29,283 nt of DNA. Source: an uncultured Clostridia bacterium (GTDB lineage: Bacteria > Bacillota > Clostridia > TANB77 > CAG-508). A model generated the notes under the pieces. It saw only the letters and a list, made by a program, of their open reading frames with translations. It ran no database searches and was not told the origin of the DNA. Location of the stretch: contig CAPBNZ010000004.1 of assembly GCA_948585895.1 (NCBI GenBank), forward strand, positions 22,838 through 52,120. The letters run 5' to 3'. Positions within the stretch are counted from its first letter, which is position 1; every line of letters begins with the position of its first letter. Below are positions 9,209-15,674 of the stretch, in pieces. A program made the position numbers and the translations under genes.

Positions 9209-9280
9209 ATATTCACCTACATTTTTTGACACTTTTTTGTTTATTCTATCTTCAAATAGGCATTTTGTCAATTGTTTTGA

Positions 9281-10261
9281 CTATAATCTATAAATTAAAT
9301 ATCCTAGGATTGGCAAATGAAAAATAATAATTTCCTTCATCATCTTTTTACCTAAATTTTTACCTGATAAAAACCTAAAATATTGAATTATGTGTGTATT
9401 TATGTATTTGGATTTTTCTAAATTTTCATAATATTGAATTAGTTTTTCTAAAAACTTCTTATGTTCTTCTTTTTGCACATAGGTCATACACATATTTGTT
9501 CCATCTAAATAAGCTTTTCTTATTACTTTTTCTTTTCTGTATTTCAAATAACTTTGATAATTTTTCCCATTTTCTTCTTTCCATCTTGTCAAATTTTGTG
9601 CTAACTTTCTTCCTCCAAATACATTTTCCTGATGAAGACGATAACCAAATAGTGGTTCTTCTATATAAGCCATACCTTTTCCCTCTCCTGCTAGAAAAGA
9701 AGCTAGCCAATCATGTGCTATTACTTCATTGGTAAATGGTAACATTTTACTTTTTACAGTATCTGTTATCATTTGCGAACATCCTATTCCAATACATCTT
9801 GTTAACATTAGTTTATTTTTTCCTTTTATAAGTGGTACATTTTTATATTTAAAATAACTCTTTTGTATCATATTACCATTTTCATTTATTTGATTGGCAT
9901 TACAATAAACTAAATCCACATCTCTTTTTTTAATCATTTCTACACTTTTTTCTACTTTTTGCGGATACCATATGTCGTCATGATCTGCAAACATAATATA
10001 TTGTGCATTTGCTTGTTCTAATAAAAATTCAAAATTTTTGTTGTAACCTAAATTTTTCTCTTGCCAATATAAAATAATTCGTTTGTCCTTTTGTTTATAT
10101 TCTTTTAATATATTTCTAATTTCTTCTTTTTCAGAAAAGTCATCACTAATTAATAACCTAAAATTTTTATAGGTTTGTTTTAAAATACTTTCTATTTGTT
10201 GTTTTAAATATTCTATGTTAGTATTGTAGATGGCTAATAGAATATCTACTTTTTCGTCCAT
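9281..10261 (-). CDS. Glycosyltransferase family 2 (first gene of polysaccharide operon)
   Basis: This 326-aa GT2 enzyme has the sequence VDILLAIYNTNIEYLKQQIE at the N-terminus, donor-site acids at LLISDDFS (D40, D41), metal site ADHDDIW (92-98), and an acceptor-side HDWLASFLAG. The C-terminus (EIIIFHLPILGYLIYRL) is hydrophobic and may anchor the enzyme. AAGGAGG lies 6 nt upstream of ATG 10261, and a good promoter lies 23 nt further up, so this gene opens the operon. The order of motifs and the overall length match the following glycosyltransferase, indicating a tandem paralogue pair. The sugar it transfers cannot be read from the sequence; rhamnose is plausible from the family. Confidence 0.9.
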   Translation of the reverse strand: MDEKVDILLAIYNTNIEYLKQQIESILKQTYKNFRLLISDDFSEKEEIRNILKEYKQKDKRIILYWQEKNLGYNKNFEFLLEQANAQYIMFADHDDIWYPQKVEKSVEMIKKRDVDLVYCNANQINENGNMIQKSYFKYKNVPLIKGKNKLMLTRCIGIGCSQMITDTVKSKMLPFTNEVIAHDWLASFLAGEGKGMAYIEEPLFGYRLHQENVFGGRKLAQNLTRWKEENGKNYQSYLKYRKEKVIRKAYLDGTNMCMTYVQKEEHKKFLEKLIQYYENLEKSKYINTHIIQYFRFLSGKNLGKKMMKEIIIFHLPILGYLIYRL

Positions 10262-10283
10262 TTGTTCCTCCTTTTATTTTCAA

Positions 10284-10312
10284 ATTTTATCATTTGTTCC
10301 TATAAAAATCAA
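10284..10312 (-). promoter_or_regulatory. Promoter of the polysaccharide operon
   Basis: On the minus strand, TTGATT (10312-10307) and TAAAAT (10289-10284) are separated by exactly 17 nt. The expected transcript starts near 10277, leaving a short leader that carries only the AAGGAGG site. No operator or leader structure is visible. It is the only clear promoter for the eight genes down to position 1. Confidence 0.7.
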
Positions 10313-10334
10313 GTCTAACTCATATTTTGAGATA

Positions 10335-10374
10335 TAGAAAAGTTGACCAAAGGAACTTTTCCTCTTGGTCAACT
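10335..10374 (-). terminator. Intrinsic terminator of guaB
   Basis: Ten-base arms AGTTGACCAA (10341-10350) and TTGGTCAACT (10365-10374) enclose a 14-nt loop. On the minus strand the hairpin is followed by a short TTTTC run, and it begins 6 nt after the guaB stop codon. The plus-strand side also has a T-rich flank, so it might work both ways, but no plus-strand gene runs into it. Confidence 0.75.
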
Positions 10375-10379
10375 CTTTT

Positions 10380-11885
10380 TTATTTAAATTGATTGTCAAT
10401 TTCTTTTAAGATAACATCATGTGCACTTCCTTCTGCAATACTTATTTCAGACACTAATGTTAATCTCGCTTTTTCATGTAATTCTGGGATAGTAATACAT
10501 CCACAATTACACATTGTTGATTTTATTTTAGCTACCGTAATTGCTAGATTATCTTTTAGGCTTCCTGCATAAGGTATATAAGAGTCTACCCCTTCTTCAA
10601 AAGAAAGTTTTTTAGCTCCTCCCATATCATATCTTTGCCAATTTCTAGCTCTATTAGATCCTTCTCCCCAATATTCTTTTACAAATGCGTTTCCTTTTTT
10701 GATTACTCTTGTTGGGCTTTCATCAAATCTTGCAAAGTATCTTCCCATCATTACAAAGTCTGCTCCTAAAGCAAGAGCAATTGTAATATGGTAGTCATGT
10801 ACAATTCCACCATCTATACATAATGGTATATAGATTCCTGTTTTTTCAAAATAAGCATCACGAGCTGCTGCTACATCGATTAAAGCTGAGGCATTTCCAC
10901 GTCCAATTCCTTTTGTTTCACGAGTGATACAAATTGAACCACCCCCTACACCTATTTTTATAAAATCTGCTCCTGCTTCTGCTAAATAACGAAATCCCTC
11001 TGCATCTACTACGTTTCCAGCTCCTATTTTTACGTTATCCCCATATTTTGCTCTTACAAAATCGATTGTGTTTTTTTGCCAAATAGAGTATCCATCAGAA
11101 GAATCCATACAAATTAAATCTACTCCTGCTTCTACTAAAGCTGGTATTCTTTCTTCATAATCTCTCGTATTAATTCCAGCTCCTACAATATATCTCTTAT
11201 TTTCATCTAATAAAGAATTTGGATTATTTTTTCTCTCTTCATAATCTCTTCTAAAAACTAAGTATTTTACTCTTTCCTCATCATCTAAAATTGGTAAACA
11301 TGCAATTTTATTTTCCCAAATCATGTCATTTGCTTCAGATAAGCTTATTCCTTCATGTGCCCAAACTACTTTCTCCTTTGGTGTCATGAATTTATCAATT
11401 GGTTCTTCAAAGTTATCCCTAGATATTCTGTAATCTTTGTCTGTTACTAATCCTACGAATTTTCCTCTTGCTGTTCCATCATCTGTAATGATAACCGTTG
11501 AATGTCCTGTCTCTTCTACTAGCTCAATTACTTGCTTTAAGGATGTCCCTGTTTTTACATTAGAATCACTTACTACAAATCCTGCTTTGTGTTTTTTTAC
11601 ATGTCTAACCATTCTTGCTTGTGATTCAATGGATTGTGACCCATAAATAAAAGCCACTCCTCCTTCTCTTGCTAGTGCAATTCCCATTTCTTCCCCAGAT
11701 ACAGATTGCATAACTGCTGATACCATGGGTACATTTGCATAATATTTCGCTTCTTCTCCTTTTTTATATTTTACAAGTGGTGTTCTTAAGCTTACATTAC
11801 TTGGTATACATCTTTCATCTGTTAAATTTGGTAATAATAAATACTCATTCAATGTTCTTGAAATATCTTCTACAATTTTTGCCAT
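10380..11885 (-). CDS. guaB: IMP dehydrogenase (Tritrichomonas foetus-like type)
   Basis: This 501-aa enzyme oxidises IMP to XMP with NAD, the committed step to GMP. The start is ATG 11885 with AGGAG upstream; longer in-frame starts lack a binding site. The barrel is interrupted at about 105-220 by a CBS pair (GLVTDKDYR; LPILDDEERVKYLVFRRDY). The active-site loop is GVGGGSICITRE with catalytic Cys319, and the flap carries WQRYD with R418 and Y419. The NAD site has MDSSDG (D261), and R382 sits in GRYFAR. These positions match the numbering I recall for T. foetus IMPDH (about 503 aa, C319, R382, R418, Y419, D261), and the sequence around them is much closer to that enzyme than to the usual bacterial loop GIGPGSICTTR. 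The C-terminus holds a Cys-rich MCNCGC. A single-gene transcript is expected. Confidence 0.95.
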   Translation of the reverse strand: MAKIVEDISRTLNEYLLLPNLTDERCIPSNVSLRTPLVKYKKGEEAKYYANVPMVSAVMQSVSGEEMGIALAREGGVAFIYGSQSIESQARMVRHVKKHKAGFVVSDSNVKTGTSLKQVIELVEETGHSTVIITDDGTARGKFVGLVTDKDYRISRDNFEEPIDKFMTPKEKVVWAHEGISLSEANDMIWENKIACLPILDDEERVKYLVFRRDYEERKNNPNSLLDENKRYIVGAGINTRDYEERIPALVEAGVDLICMDSSDGYSIWQKNTIDFVRAKYGDNVKIGAGNVVDAEGFRYLAEAGADFIKIGVGGGSICITRETKGIGRGNASALIDVAAARDAYFEKTGIYIPLCIDGGIVHDYHITIALALGADFVMMGRYFARFDESPTRVIKKGNAFVKEYWGEGSNRARNWQRYDMGGAKKLSFEEGVDSYIPYAGSLKDNLAITVAKIKSTMCNCGCITIPELHEKARLTLVSEISIAEGSAHDVILKEIDNQFK

Positions 11886-12090
11886 TTTTCTTTCTCCTTC
11901 CTTTTTCTTAATCAATTTTACAAAACTAAACGTTGTATAAATCTTGGTTTGGTAACAACTGTTTTTATGCCATTGCTGAATTGTTATCAACTATACTGAG
12001 ATTTTTAAGACCAATGCTTGTTATCCTATCAATATACATTAACATATATACAGTATAGCACATCAAATAATAATTGTTTTTCAAACTTAT

Positions 12091-12117
12091 AAAAATAAGA
12101 TGTCTTATATACATCTT
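12091..12117 (-). promoter_or_regulatory. Attenuator-like hairpin in the guaB leader
   Basis: Seven-base arms AAGATGT (minus strand 12117-12111) and ACATCTT (12103-12097) with a 7-nt loop are followed by A-TTTTT (12096-12091). The hairpin begins about 15 nt after the predicted transcript start, inside a leader of roughly 245 nt. No known purine riboswitch core or T-box sequence is visible. The rest of the leader (11886-12090) has another weak stem (GATAACAA/TTGTTACC near 11950-11990) and nothing else I recognise. Confidence 0.4.
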
Positions 12118-12138
12118 CTGCCATTTATTTATTTTTTT

Positions 12139-12167
12139 ATTATACTATATAAATTCATTTTTGTAAA
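12139..12167 (-). promoter_or_regulatory. Promoter of guaB
   Basis: On the minus strand, TTTACA (12167-12162), a 17-nt spacer and TATAAT (12144-12139) form a near-consensus promoter. It implies a start near 12132 and a leader of about 245 nt, which is long for a gene with its own promoter. Confidence 0.7.
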
Positions 12168-12191
12168 TAGGTAAAATAAAATTTAAGCCCT

Positions 12192-12276
12192 AATGATTTT
12201 GGGGACGGAGAAAAAAATCATGATTCATTATTGGCAATAATAAATCATGATTTTTTTCTCCGTCCCCAAAATCATT
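12192..12276. repeat. 85-nt near-perfect palindrome abutting rpmA stop
   Basis: The left arm (12192-12225) and right arm (12243-12276) are perfect 34-nt inverted copies. The centre continues as ATTATTG-G-CAATAAT, with one C/A mismatch (12226/12242), so 41 of 42 possible pairs match. The right arm ends exactly at the rpmA stop codon (12277-12279). Each arm contains GGGGACGGAG and an A7/T7 run, so as RNA it would form a very stable hairpin that could terminate rpmA transcription. The GGGGAC core resembles hairpin repeats linked to REP-associated (Y1-type) transposases in Firmicutes; no transposase is in the window. Confidence 0.9.
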
Positions 12277-12537
12277 TTATTGTTCTACTGGGTAAACGCT
12301 TACTTGCTTTTTATCTCTACCTTTTCTTTCAAATTTTACAGTTCCATCTACTAATGCATATAGTGTATCATCACTACCTTTTCCTACATTTGTTCCTGGA
12401 TGCATTTTGGTTCCTCTTTGTCTAACTAAGATATTTCCTGCTAAAACAAATTGACCATCTGCTCTTTTTACTCCAAGACGTTTAGATTCACTCTCTCTAC
12501 CATTATGGCTGCTACCTTGACCTTTTTTATGAGCCAT
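12277..12537 (-). CDS. rpmA: 50S ribosomal protein L27
   Basis: This 86-aa protein of the large subunit, near the peptidyl-transferase centre, is complete: MAHKKGQGSSHNGRESESKR, then LGVKRADGQFVLAGNILVRQ and a C-terminal GRDKKQVSVYPVE. AAGGAG precedes ATG 12537, and the codon frame upstream meets a TGA two codons before the ATG, so no longer form exists. Most Firmicutes make L27 with an N-terminal extension ending near LQFFA that the Prp protease removes. Here the extension is absent, and no prp gene lies between rplU and rpmA, where it is normally found. It is co-transcribed with rplU; no obg follows. Confidence 0.97.
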   Translation of the reverse strand: MAHKKGQGSSHNGRESESKRLGVKRADGQFVLAGNILVRQRGTKMHPGTNVGKGSDDTLYALVDGTVKFERKGRDKKQVSVYPVEQ

Positions 12538-12602
12538 GCTTTCTCACTCCTTTCGGTTTTCTCTCACTCTATATTGGTTCGATTTTCTTTCTAAATTTTG
12601 TT

Positions 12603-12987
12603 TTAAGCTTCTACTTTTTCAGTAGCTTTTTTTGTTTCTGCTTTTTTAGCAGCTGTTTTGATAGATGTAATTTCTACTTTTGTGTATGGTTGTCTATGTC
12701 CTTGTTTTCTTCTGTAGTTCTTTTTAGCTTTCATTTTGAAAACAATGATTTTTTTAGCTTTACCATGTGAAACTACTTTTCCTTCTACTTTTACACCTTT
12801 TACATAAGGATTTCCGATTTGTACTTTTCCTTCGCTGATTTGCAGGAAATTTTCCATTATCAGATACGAAAACTACGTTATCAAATGTAACGGTTTTTCC
12901 TTCCTCTGCATCTAATTTTTCAAAAAATACGACATCTCCTTCTGCTACTTTGTATTGTTTTCCACAGCTTTCAATGATTGCGTACAT
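12603..12987 (-). CDS. rplU: 50S ribosomal protein L21, interrupted by a frameshift
   Basis: L21 is a structural protein of the large subunit. The N-terminal part from ATG 12987 (MYAIIESCGKQYKVAEGDVV) stays in frame up to VSDNGK (about residue 46). It then runs on in the wrong frame to a stop near 12760. The C-terminal part (SEGKVQIGNPYVKG, then NYRRKQGHRQPYTKVEI and a Lys/Ala-rich tail) lies in the frame ending at 12603. A shift of one base near 12840-12860 would join them. Two related blocks sit at the junction, 12816-12830 and 12837-12855 (both GATTTG...TTTTCC on the plus strand), differing by 4 nt, as if a short stretch was duplicated. GGGAGGTG precedes the start. Sequence error, a recent duplication or recoding are all possible; error is likeliest for a conserved single-copy gene. 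Confidence 0.85.
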
Positions 12988-12989
12988 TT

Positions 12990-13085
12990 AAAATGCACCT
13001 CCCTTATTTGTATACTCGCTAATCCTTAATTTTCAGGCAATTAACTCTTTTAGTTAATGTTTAGATGCCTTGACTAAGCGGATTA
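12990..13085 (-). promoter_or_regulatory. Structured 5' leader of rplU-rpmA
   Basis: The leader folds into nested stems: TAATCC (13085-13080) with GGATTA (13025-13020), AGGCA (13070-13066) with TGCCT (13039-13035), and ATTAACT (13058-13052) with AGTTAAT (13046-13040). The outer stem ends about 20 nt before the GGGAGGTG site. Position and layout fit an autoregulatory ribosomal-protein leader. I cannot match it to the known Firmicutes L21 leader by primary sequence. Confidence 0.5.
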
Positions 13086-13094
13086 CAGTTTTTG

Positions 13095-13123
13095 ATTTTA
13101 TCATAATTCTATTTGTTTGTCAA
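13095..13123 (-). promoter_or_regulatory. Promoter of rplU-rpmA
   Basis: On the minus strand, consensus TTGACA (13123-13118), 17 nt, and TAAAAT (13100-13095). The -35 box lies inside the last codons of rdgB. Transcription would begin just upstream of the outer leader stem. Confidence 0.85.
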
Positions 13124-13687
13124 TTGTTTTTCTAAATTTTCCAAGGCTCTTTTTCTATGACTCATTGTATTTTTTTCTTCTTCTGACAATTCTGCATAAG
13201 TTTTTCCGTTCTCTACTTCAAAAATTGGGTCAAATCCATATCCATTTTTCCCCCTTGGCTGATTAGCTATTTTGCCTTCTATTTCCCCTTTAGCTACTAT
13301 ACACTCTCCTTTTTCGCAATAAGTAATAATGCTTATAACTCTTGCTCTTCTTTCTTCTCCTACTAAACTTTTCATTTTTTCTAGTATGGCTTCATTCCTT
13401 TGTTGTTGTGTTGCTGTTTGTCCTAAAAATCTATCTGTGTATACACCTGGCCATCCATTAAAAGCTTCTATACATAATCCAGTGTCATCTGCTATACATG
13501 GCATATTTGTTATCTTGGCTATTTCTATAGCTTTTTTCTTGGAATTTCCTTCTAGCGTCTCTTGGTCTTCTTCCACTTGCATTTCACAGTTTACATCTTT
13601 TAACGATAATAACTCATAATTTTTTATTATTTTTTTCATTTCCTTTAGTTTTCCTGCATTATTAGTTGCTACTACTATTTTTTTCAT
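13109..13687 (-). CDS. rdgB: Non-canonical purine NTP pyrophosphatase (RdgB/HAM1)
   Basis: This 192-aa enzyme cleaves dITP, XTP and related deaminated purine nucleotides to the monophosphate, keeping them out of DNA and RNA. It shows the family marks in order: VVATNNAGKLKE (5-16) phosphate-binding segment, ADDTGLCIEAFNGWPGVYT with the catalytic acids, RGKNGYGFDPIF, and the C-terminal SHR base-contact motif (TMSHRKRAL). The length is normal. AAGGAGG precedes ATG 13687. It has its own promoter about 110-135 nt upstream, and its 3' end carries the rplU -35 box. Confidence 0.95.
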   Translation of the reverse strand: MKKIVVATNNAGKLKEMKKIIKNYELLSLKDVNCEMQVEEDQETLEGNSKKKAIEIAKITNMPCIADDTGLCIEAFNGWPGVYTDRFLGQTATQQQRNEAILEKMKSLVGEERRARVISIITYCEKGECIVAKGEIEGKIANQPRGKNGYGFDPIFEVENGKTYAELSEEEKNTMSHRKRALENLEKQLTNK

Positions 13688-13793
13688 TCTTTCCTCCTTT
13701 TATATTTGATTTATTTTCCGAAATTCATGAACAATTTTTATAAAGTTTTTATCTCCCTAAAGGGTCTGTTTTTTACTTTCATCCCTTTTAAAA

Positions 13794-13822
13794 AATGTAA
13801 CATAAAATAATAATTTTTGCAA
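13794..13822 (-). promoter_or_regulatory. Promoter of rdgB
   Basis: On the minus strand, TTGCAA (13822-13817), 17 nt, then TACATT (13799-13794) preceded by TG in extended -10 position. The leader of about 100 nt contains a small CCCT-TTA-AGGG-like stem near 13760 and no known riboswitch. Confidence 0.5.
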
Positions 13823-13930
13823 TATTCTTGTACTTTTTCTTTAAACTTAACAGCCCATCTATCTCATTAAAAAATATTATATTTTCTTGCCTCATATTTT
13901 GTCCTACTTTTTTAATGCCTTCTAAAAATG

Positions 13931-13965
13931 AAAAAAAGGGGCTTACAAAAGTAAGTTTTTTCCCC
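13931..13965 (-). terminator. Intrinsic terminator of the accessory gene block
   Basis: On the minus strand, GGGG and CTTAC pair with GTAAG and CCCC around a TTTT loop (an A6 bulge sits on one side), followed directly by seven T. It would end transcripts coming from the Cys-rich protein gene at 14109. Confidence 0.65.
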
Positions 13966-14036
13966 TCTAAAAAGCTTTGCTTTTTACTTCATTCCAACAG
14001 CTCAACGAAATATGTTTCGTCAAAATATTGCTGATA

Positions 14037-14074
14037 GTTCAACAATTCTTTACATGATTCATAAATTGTTGAAC
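14037..14074. repeat. Inverted repeat, 11-bp arms
   Basis: GTTCAACAATT (14037-14047) and AATTGTTGAAC (14064-14074) are perfect inverted copies 16 nt apart. They lie just downstream of the Cys-rich gene on the minus strand. There is no T-run directly after it on the minus strand, so it is not a plain terminator. It could be an RNA stem or a protein-binding site. Confidence 0.6.
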
Positions 14075-14108
14075 GTTCTACTCCTTTTTATTTATTTTTC
14101 AAACTTTT

Positions 14109-14465
14109 TTATTTCACTTTTTTATAAATGCTTTCACAACATTTGCAAGTAATCTTCATTTCATAACTAGCCACTTTTTTATCTAATATTGTAATTAAAG
14201 GCTCATTATCTTTTGGACAACAAAATCTATTTTTTATAATAACCAATGTATCATTACTATTTTTTCCTATCTCACTATCTTCAAAATCCAATAATGCACT
14301 TCCAATACTGCCACAATTACATTTATATTTTAATTCTAGTTTATCATAAGTTGAATAACATAAATATCCTATATTCTCATTACATTTCTCACAATACATC
14401 CATCCACCATAATTAGTTGCTAATCTTGTATTTACTAATTCTTTATTTTTTAATATTCTTGGCAT
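14109..14465 (-). CDS. Cys-rich putative zinc-binding protein
   Basis: This 118-aa hypothetical protein starts at ATG 14465, 8 nt after AGGAG; a TTG six codons upstream would overlap that binding site. It has paired cysteines: CEKC (25-28), C36, CNCGS (49-51), FCCPKD (82-83) and CKCC (107-110). This suggests two zinc-ribbon-like knuckles, one in each half. No enzyme motif, signal peptide or membrane segment is present. It follows the DUF6440-like gene closely in the same direction, within a block of small accessory genes beside tRNA-Leu, and probably shares their transcript. The function is unknown; metal or nucleic acid binding is only suggested by the cysteines. Confidence 0.65.
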   Translation of the reverse strand: MPRILKNKELVNTRLATNYGGWMYCEKCNENIGYLCYSTYDKLELKYKCNCGSIGSALLDFEDSEIGKNSNDTLVIIKNRFCCPKDNEPLITILDKKVASYEMKITCKCCESIYKKVK

Positions 14466-14496
14466 AACTTCAACTCCTATCAAAATTGTAATTTAT

Positions 14497-14670
14497 CTAT
14501 TTAGTAATAACTGGCTTTCCTTCACTGTCCAATAAAACTGTCATTCCTCCAGAATAACCATTAAAACAGAATACATAATTTACTCCTGTTTCTTTATCAA
14601 CCCAAATTTCCATTCCATTTAATTTTCCCTGAGCATATGTTTTCTCAAATCTTTCTTCTTTCTTTCCCAT
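14497..14670 (-). CDS. DUF6440-like small protein
   Basis: This 57-aa reading frame runs from ATG 14670 to TAG 14497. The translation starts MGKKEERFEKTYAQGKLNGM and includes WVDKETGVNY, then GYSGGMTVLLDSEGKP near the end. The D-K-x-TGVNY and GYSGG-T-LLD-GKP pattern is what I recall for DUF6440, small proteins common in Firmicutes genomes and phages. A weak GAAGGG site lies about 8 nt upstream. No membrane segment or catalytic motif is seen. It sits 26 nt after the DUF3781-like gene and is likely co-transcribed with it. Function unknown. Confidence 0.75.
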   Translation of the reverse strand: MGKKEERFEKTYAQGKLNGMEIWVDKETGVNYVFCFNGYSGGMTVLLDSEGKPVITK

Positions 14671-14696
14671 AATATTTCGCCCTTCATAATTCTAAT

Positions 14697-14942
14697 TTAG
14701 CGAATAGTATGTGCTGTAATAATTGTATAACTATATGAGTTAATAGTCATTTTTATATTATCAATTTCACAATACCAATTCTTGCCTTGCTTATAGATAT
14801 TACAATTTTCATCTAAAATTTTATTTTTGCAATATTCTACTACATCATTACTATCTAATTTAAGATTTTTCTTAATTCTATCCATACCCATTTCAGTAGT
14901 ATGTACTCTATCTATATTGACTAACAATATTTCTTTATTCAC
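14697..14942 (-). CDS. DUF3781-like protein
   Basis: This 81-aa protein starts at GTG 14942, 6 nt after a strong GGAGGTGAG. The pattern ILLVNIDRVHTTEMGMDRIK, KNLKLDSNDVVEYCK, KNWYCEIDNIKMTIN and a final SYTIITAHTIR matches DUF3781, a family of short bacterial proteins of unknown role. In my recollection these are often found near mobile or stress-related genes. No membrane segment or catalytic motif is seen. The gene is packed 31 nt after the hydrolase, in the same direction, so the two are probably one operon. Confidence 0.8.
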   Translation of the reverse strand: MNKEILLVNIDRVHTTEMGMDRIKKNLKLDSNDVVEYCKNKILDENCNIYKQGKNWYCEIDNIKMTINSYSYTIITAHTIR

Positions 14943-14973
14943 TTATACTCACCTCCATATATTGTAATTTGTA

Positions 14974-15603
14974 CTATTGCTTATCTTTCCAAAAATTATA
15001 AACTATATTAGAGAGTTCATTTGGATTATCAATATTAACTTCATGCGATGAATTGCTTATTACTTTAAATTCGCTATTTCTTATATTATTATTTAATAAT
15101 TTCGCACTTTCCATATTGCCATTATCTTTAGCACCACATAAAATTAAACTTTTACATTTTATCTTCTCCAAATCCTTTACAATATTAAGATTTCTCATTG
15201 AATTAACTAACGTAATAAATTCGCTTTTAGAACAACCCATTTTTTCAAATGCTGACTTTGGCATGATATGAAATATTAAACTTTGTACCTTAAAAAGTGC
15301 TTTTGGTATTTTATATGGAATACCAATTAAAATAATAGAATTTACCTTTTCTGGATGTTCTTTTACAAAGTCTAATGCTAATATTCCACCTAATGAAAGA
15401 CCACACAAATTAAGTCTGTCTTTCTGATTATGGCAAAAATCCGAAAAAGCATTATACATCATTCTATAATCTTTTAAAGGATTTTTAGTTATTTCAAATA
15501 AATTTGGACATATTGTATTTATCCCATTTTTCTTTAAATATACATTCATATTATTCCAACTTTGATTATCTTGTCCTAATCCGTGTATAAGAACGTTTTT
15601 CAT
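14974..15603 (-). CDS. Alpha/beta hydrolase
   Basis: This 209-aa protein starts at ATG 15603 with AGGAAGG upstream; an in-frame extension of 25 residues lacks a binding site. It has an oxyanion-type segment VLIHGLGQDNQSW (4-16), the nucleophile elbow CGLSLGG (Ser70), the acid in CGAKD (Asp160) and the base in SSHEVN (His187), a complete catalytic triad. There is only a short cap around 95-140. No signal peptide is seen, so it should be cytoplasmic. The substrate is unknown; small esters are typical of such short members. It is first in the four-gene accessory block next to tRNA-Leu. Confidence 0.85.
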   Translation of the reverse strand: MKNVLIHGLGQDNQSWNNMNVYLKKNGINTICPNLFEITKNPLKDYRMMYNAFSDFCHNQKDRLNLCGLSLGGILALDFVKEHPEKVNSIILIGIPYKIPKALFKVQSLIFHIMPKSAFEKMGCSKSEFITLVNSMRNLNIVKDLEKIKCKSLILCGAKDNGNMESAKLLNNNIRNSEFKVISNSSHEVNIDNPNELSNIVYNFWKDKQ

Positions 15604-15674
15604 AACTTTTTCCTTCCTATTTGAATTATAATCTGTAGTTATTTTCTTAAAGTAATTTTTTAATCTTCTAATAT

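Larger units (their letters stand above)
13788..14087 (-). pseudogene. Possible decayed coding remnant
   Basis: One minus-strand frame stays open for 100 codons except for a single in-frame TGA at 13991-13989. Before it the translation is ERSTIYESCKELLNYQQYFD and FVELLE; after it come SFLEGKKLTFVSPFFSFLEG and QENIIFFNEIDGLLSLKKKY. The composition looks protein-like, and a run this long is unlikely by chance in such AT-rich DNA. There is no good start codon, and a terminator and the rdgB promoter overlap it. I do not recognise the family. Apart from these elements the interval 13823-14108 holds nothing else I can support. Confidence 0.25.

Noticed and set aside
9209..9271. Longer N-terminus for the 330-aa glycosyltransferase
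   Set aside because: No ribosome binding site at the upstream ATG, while AGGTGA precedes the internal one and GT2 domains start there.
11886..11990. 35-residue N-terminal extension of IMP dehydrogenase
   Set aside because: No binding site upstream; AGGAG sits before ATG 11885 and the family starts there.
11886..12190. Purine riboswitch or T-box before guaB
   Set aside because: None of the conserved core sequences is present.
12603..12987. Programmed +1 frameshift in rplU
   Set aside because: No slippery codon with a stop or rare codon, and no Shine-Dalgarno-like stimulator; duplication or error fits better.
13828..14034. Plus-strand gene of 68 codons
   Set aside because: No ribosome binding site; its openness mirrors the minus-strand remnant on the opposite strand.
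14071..14078. LexA box GAACGTTC
   Set aside because: The half-sites lack the 4-nt spacer of the Firmicutes SOS box and no damage gene follows.
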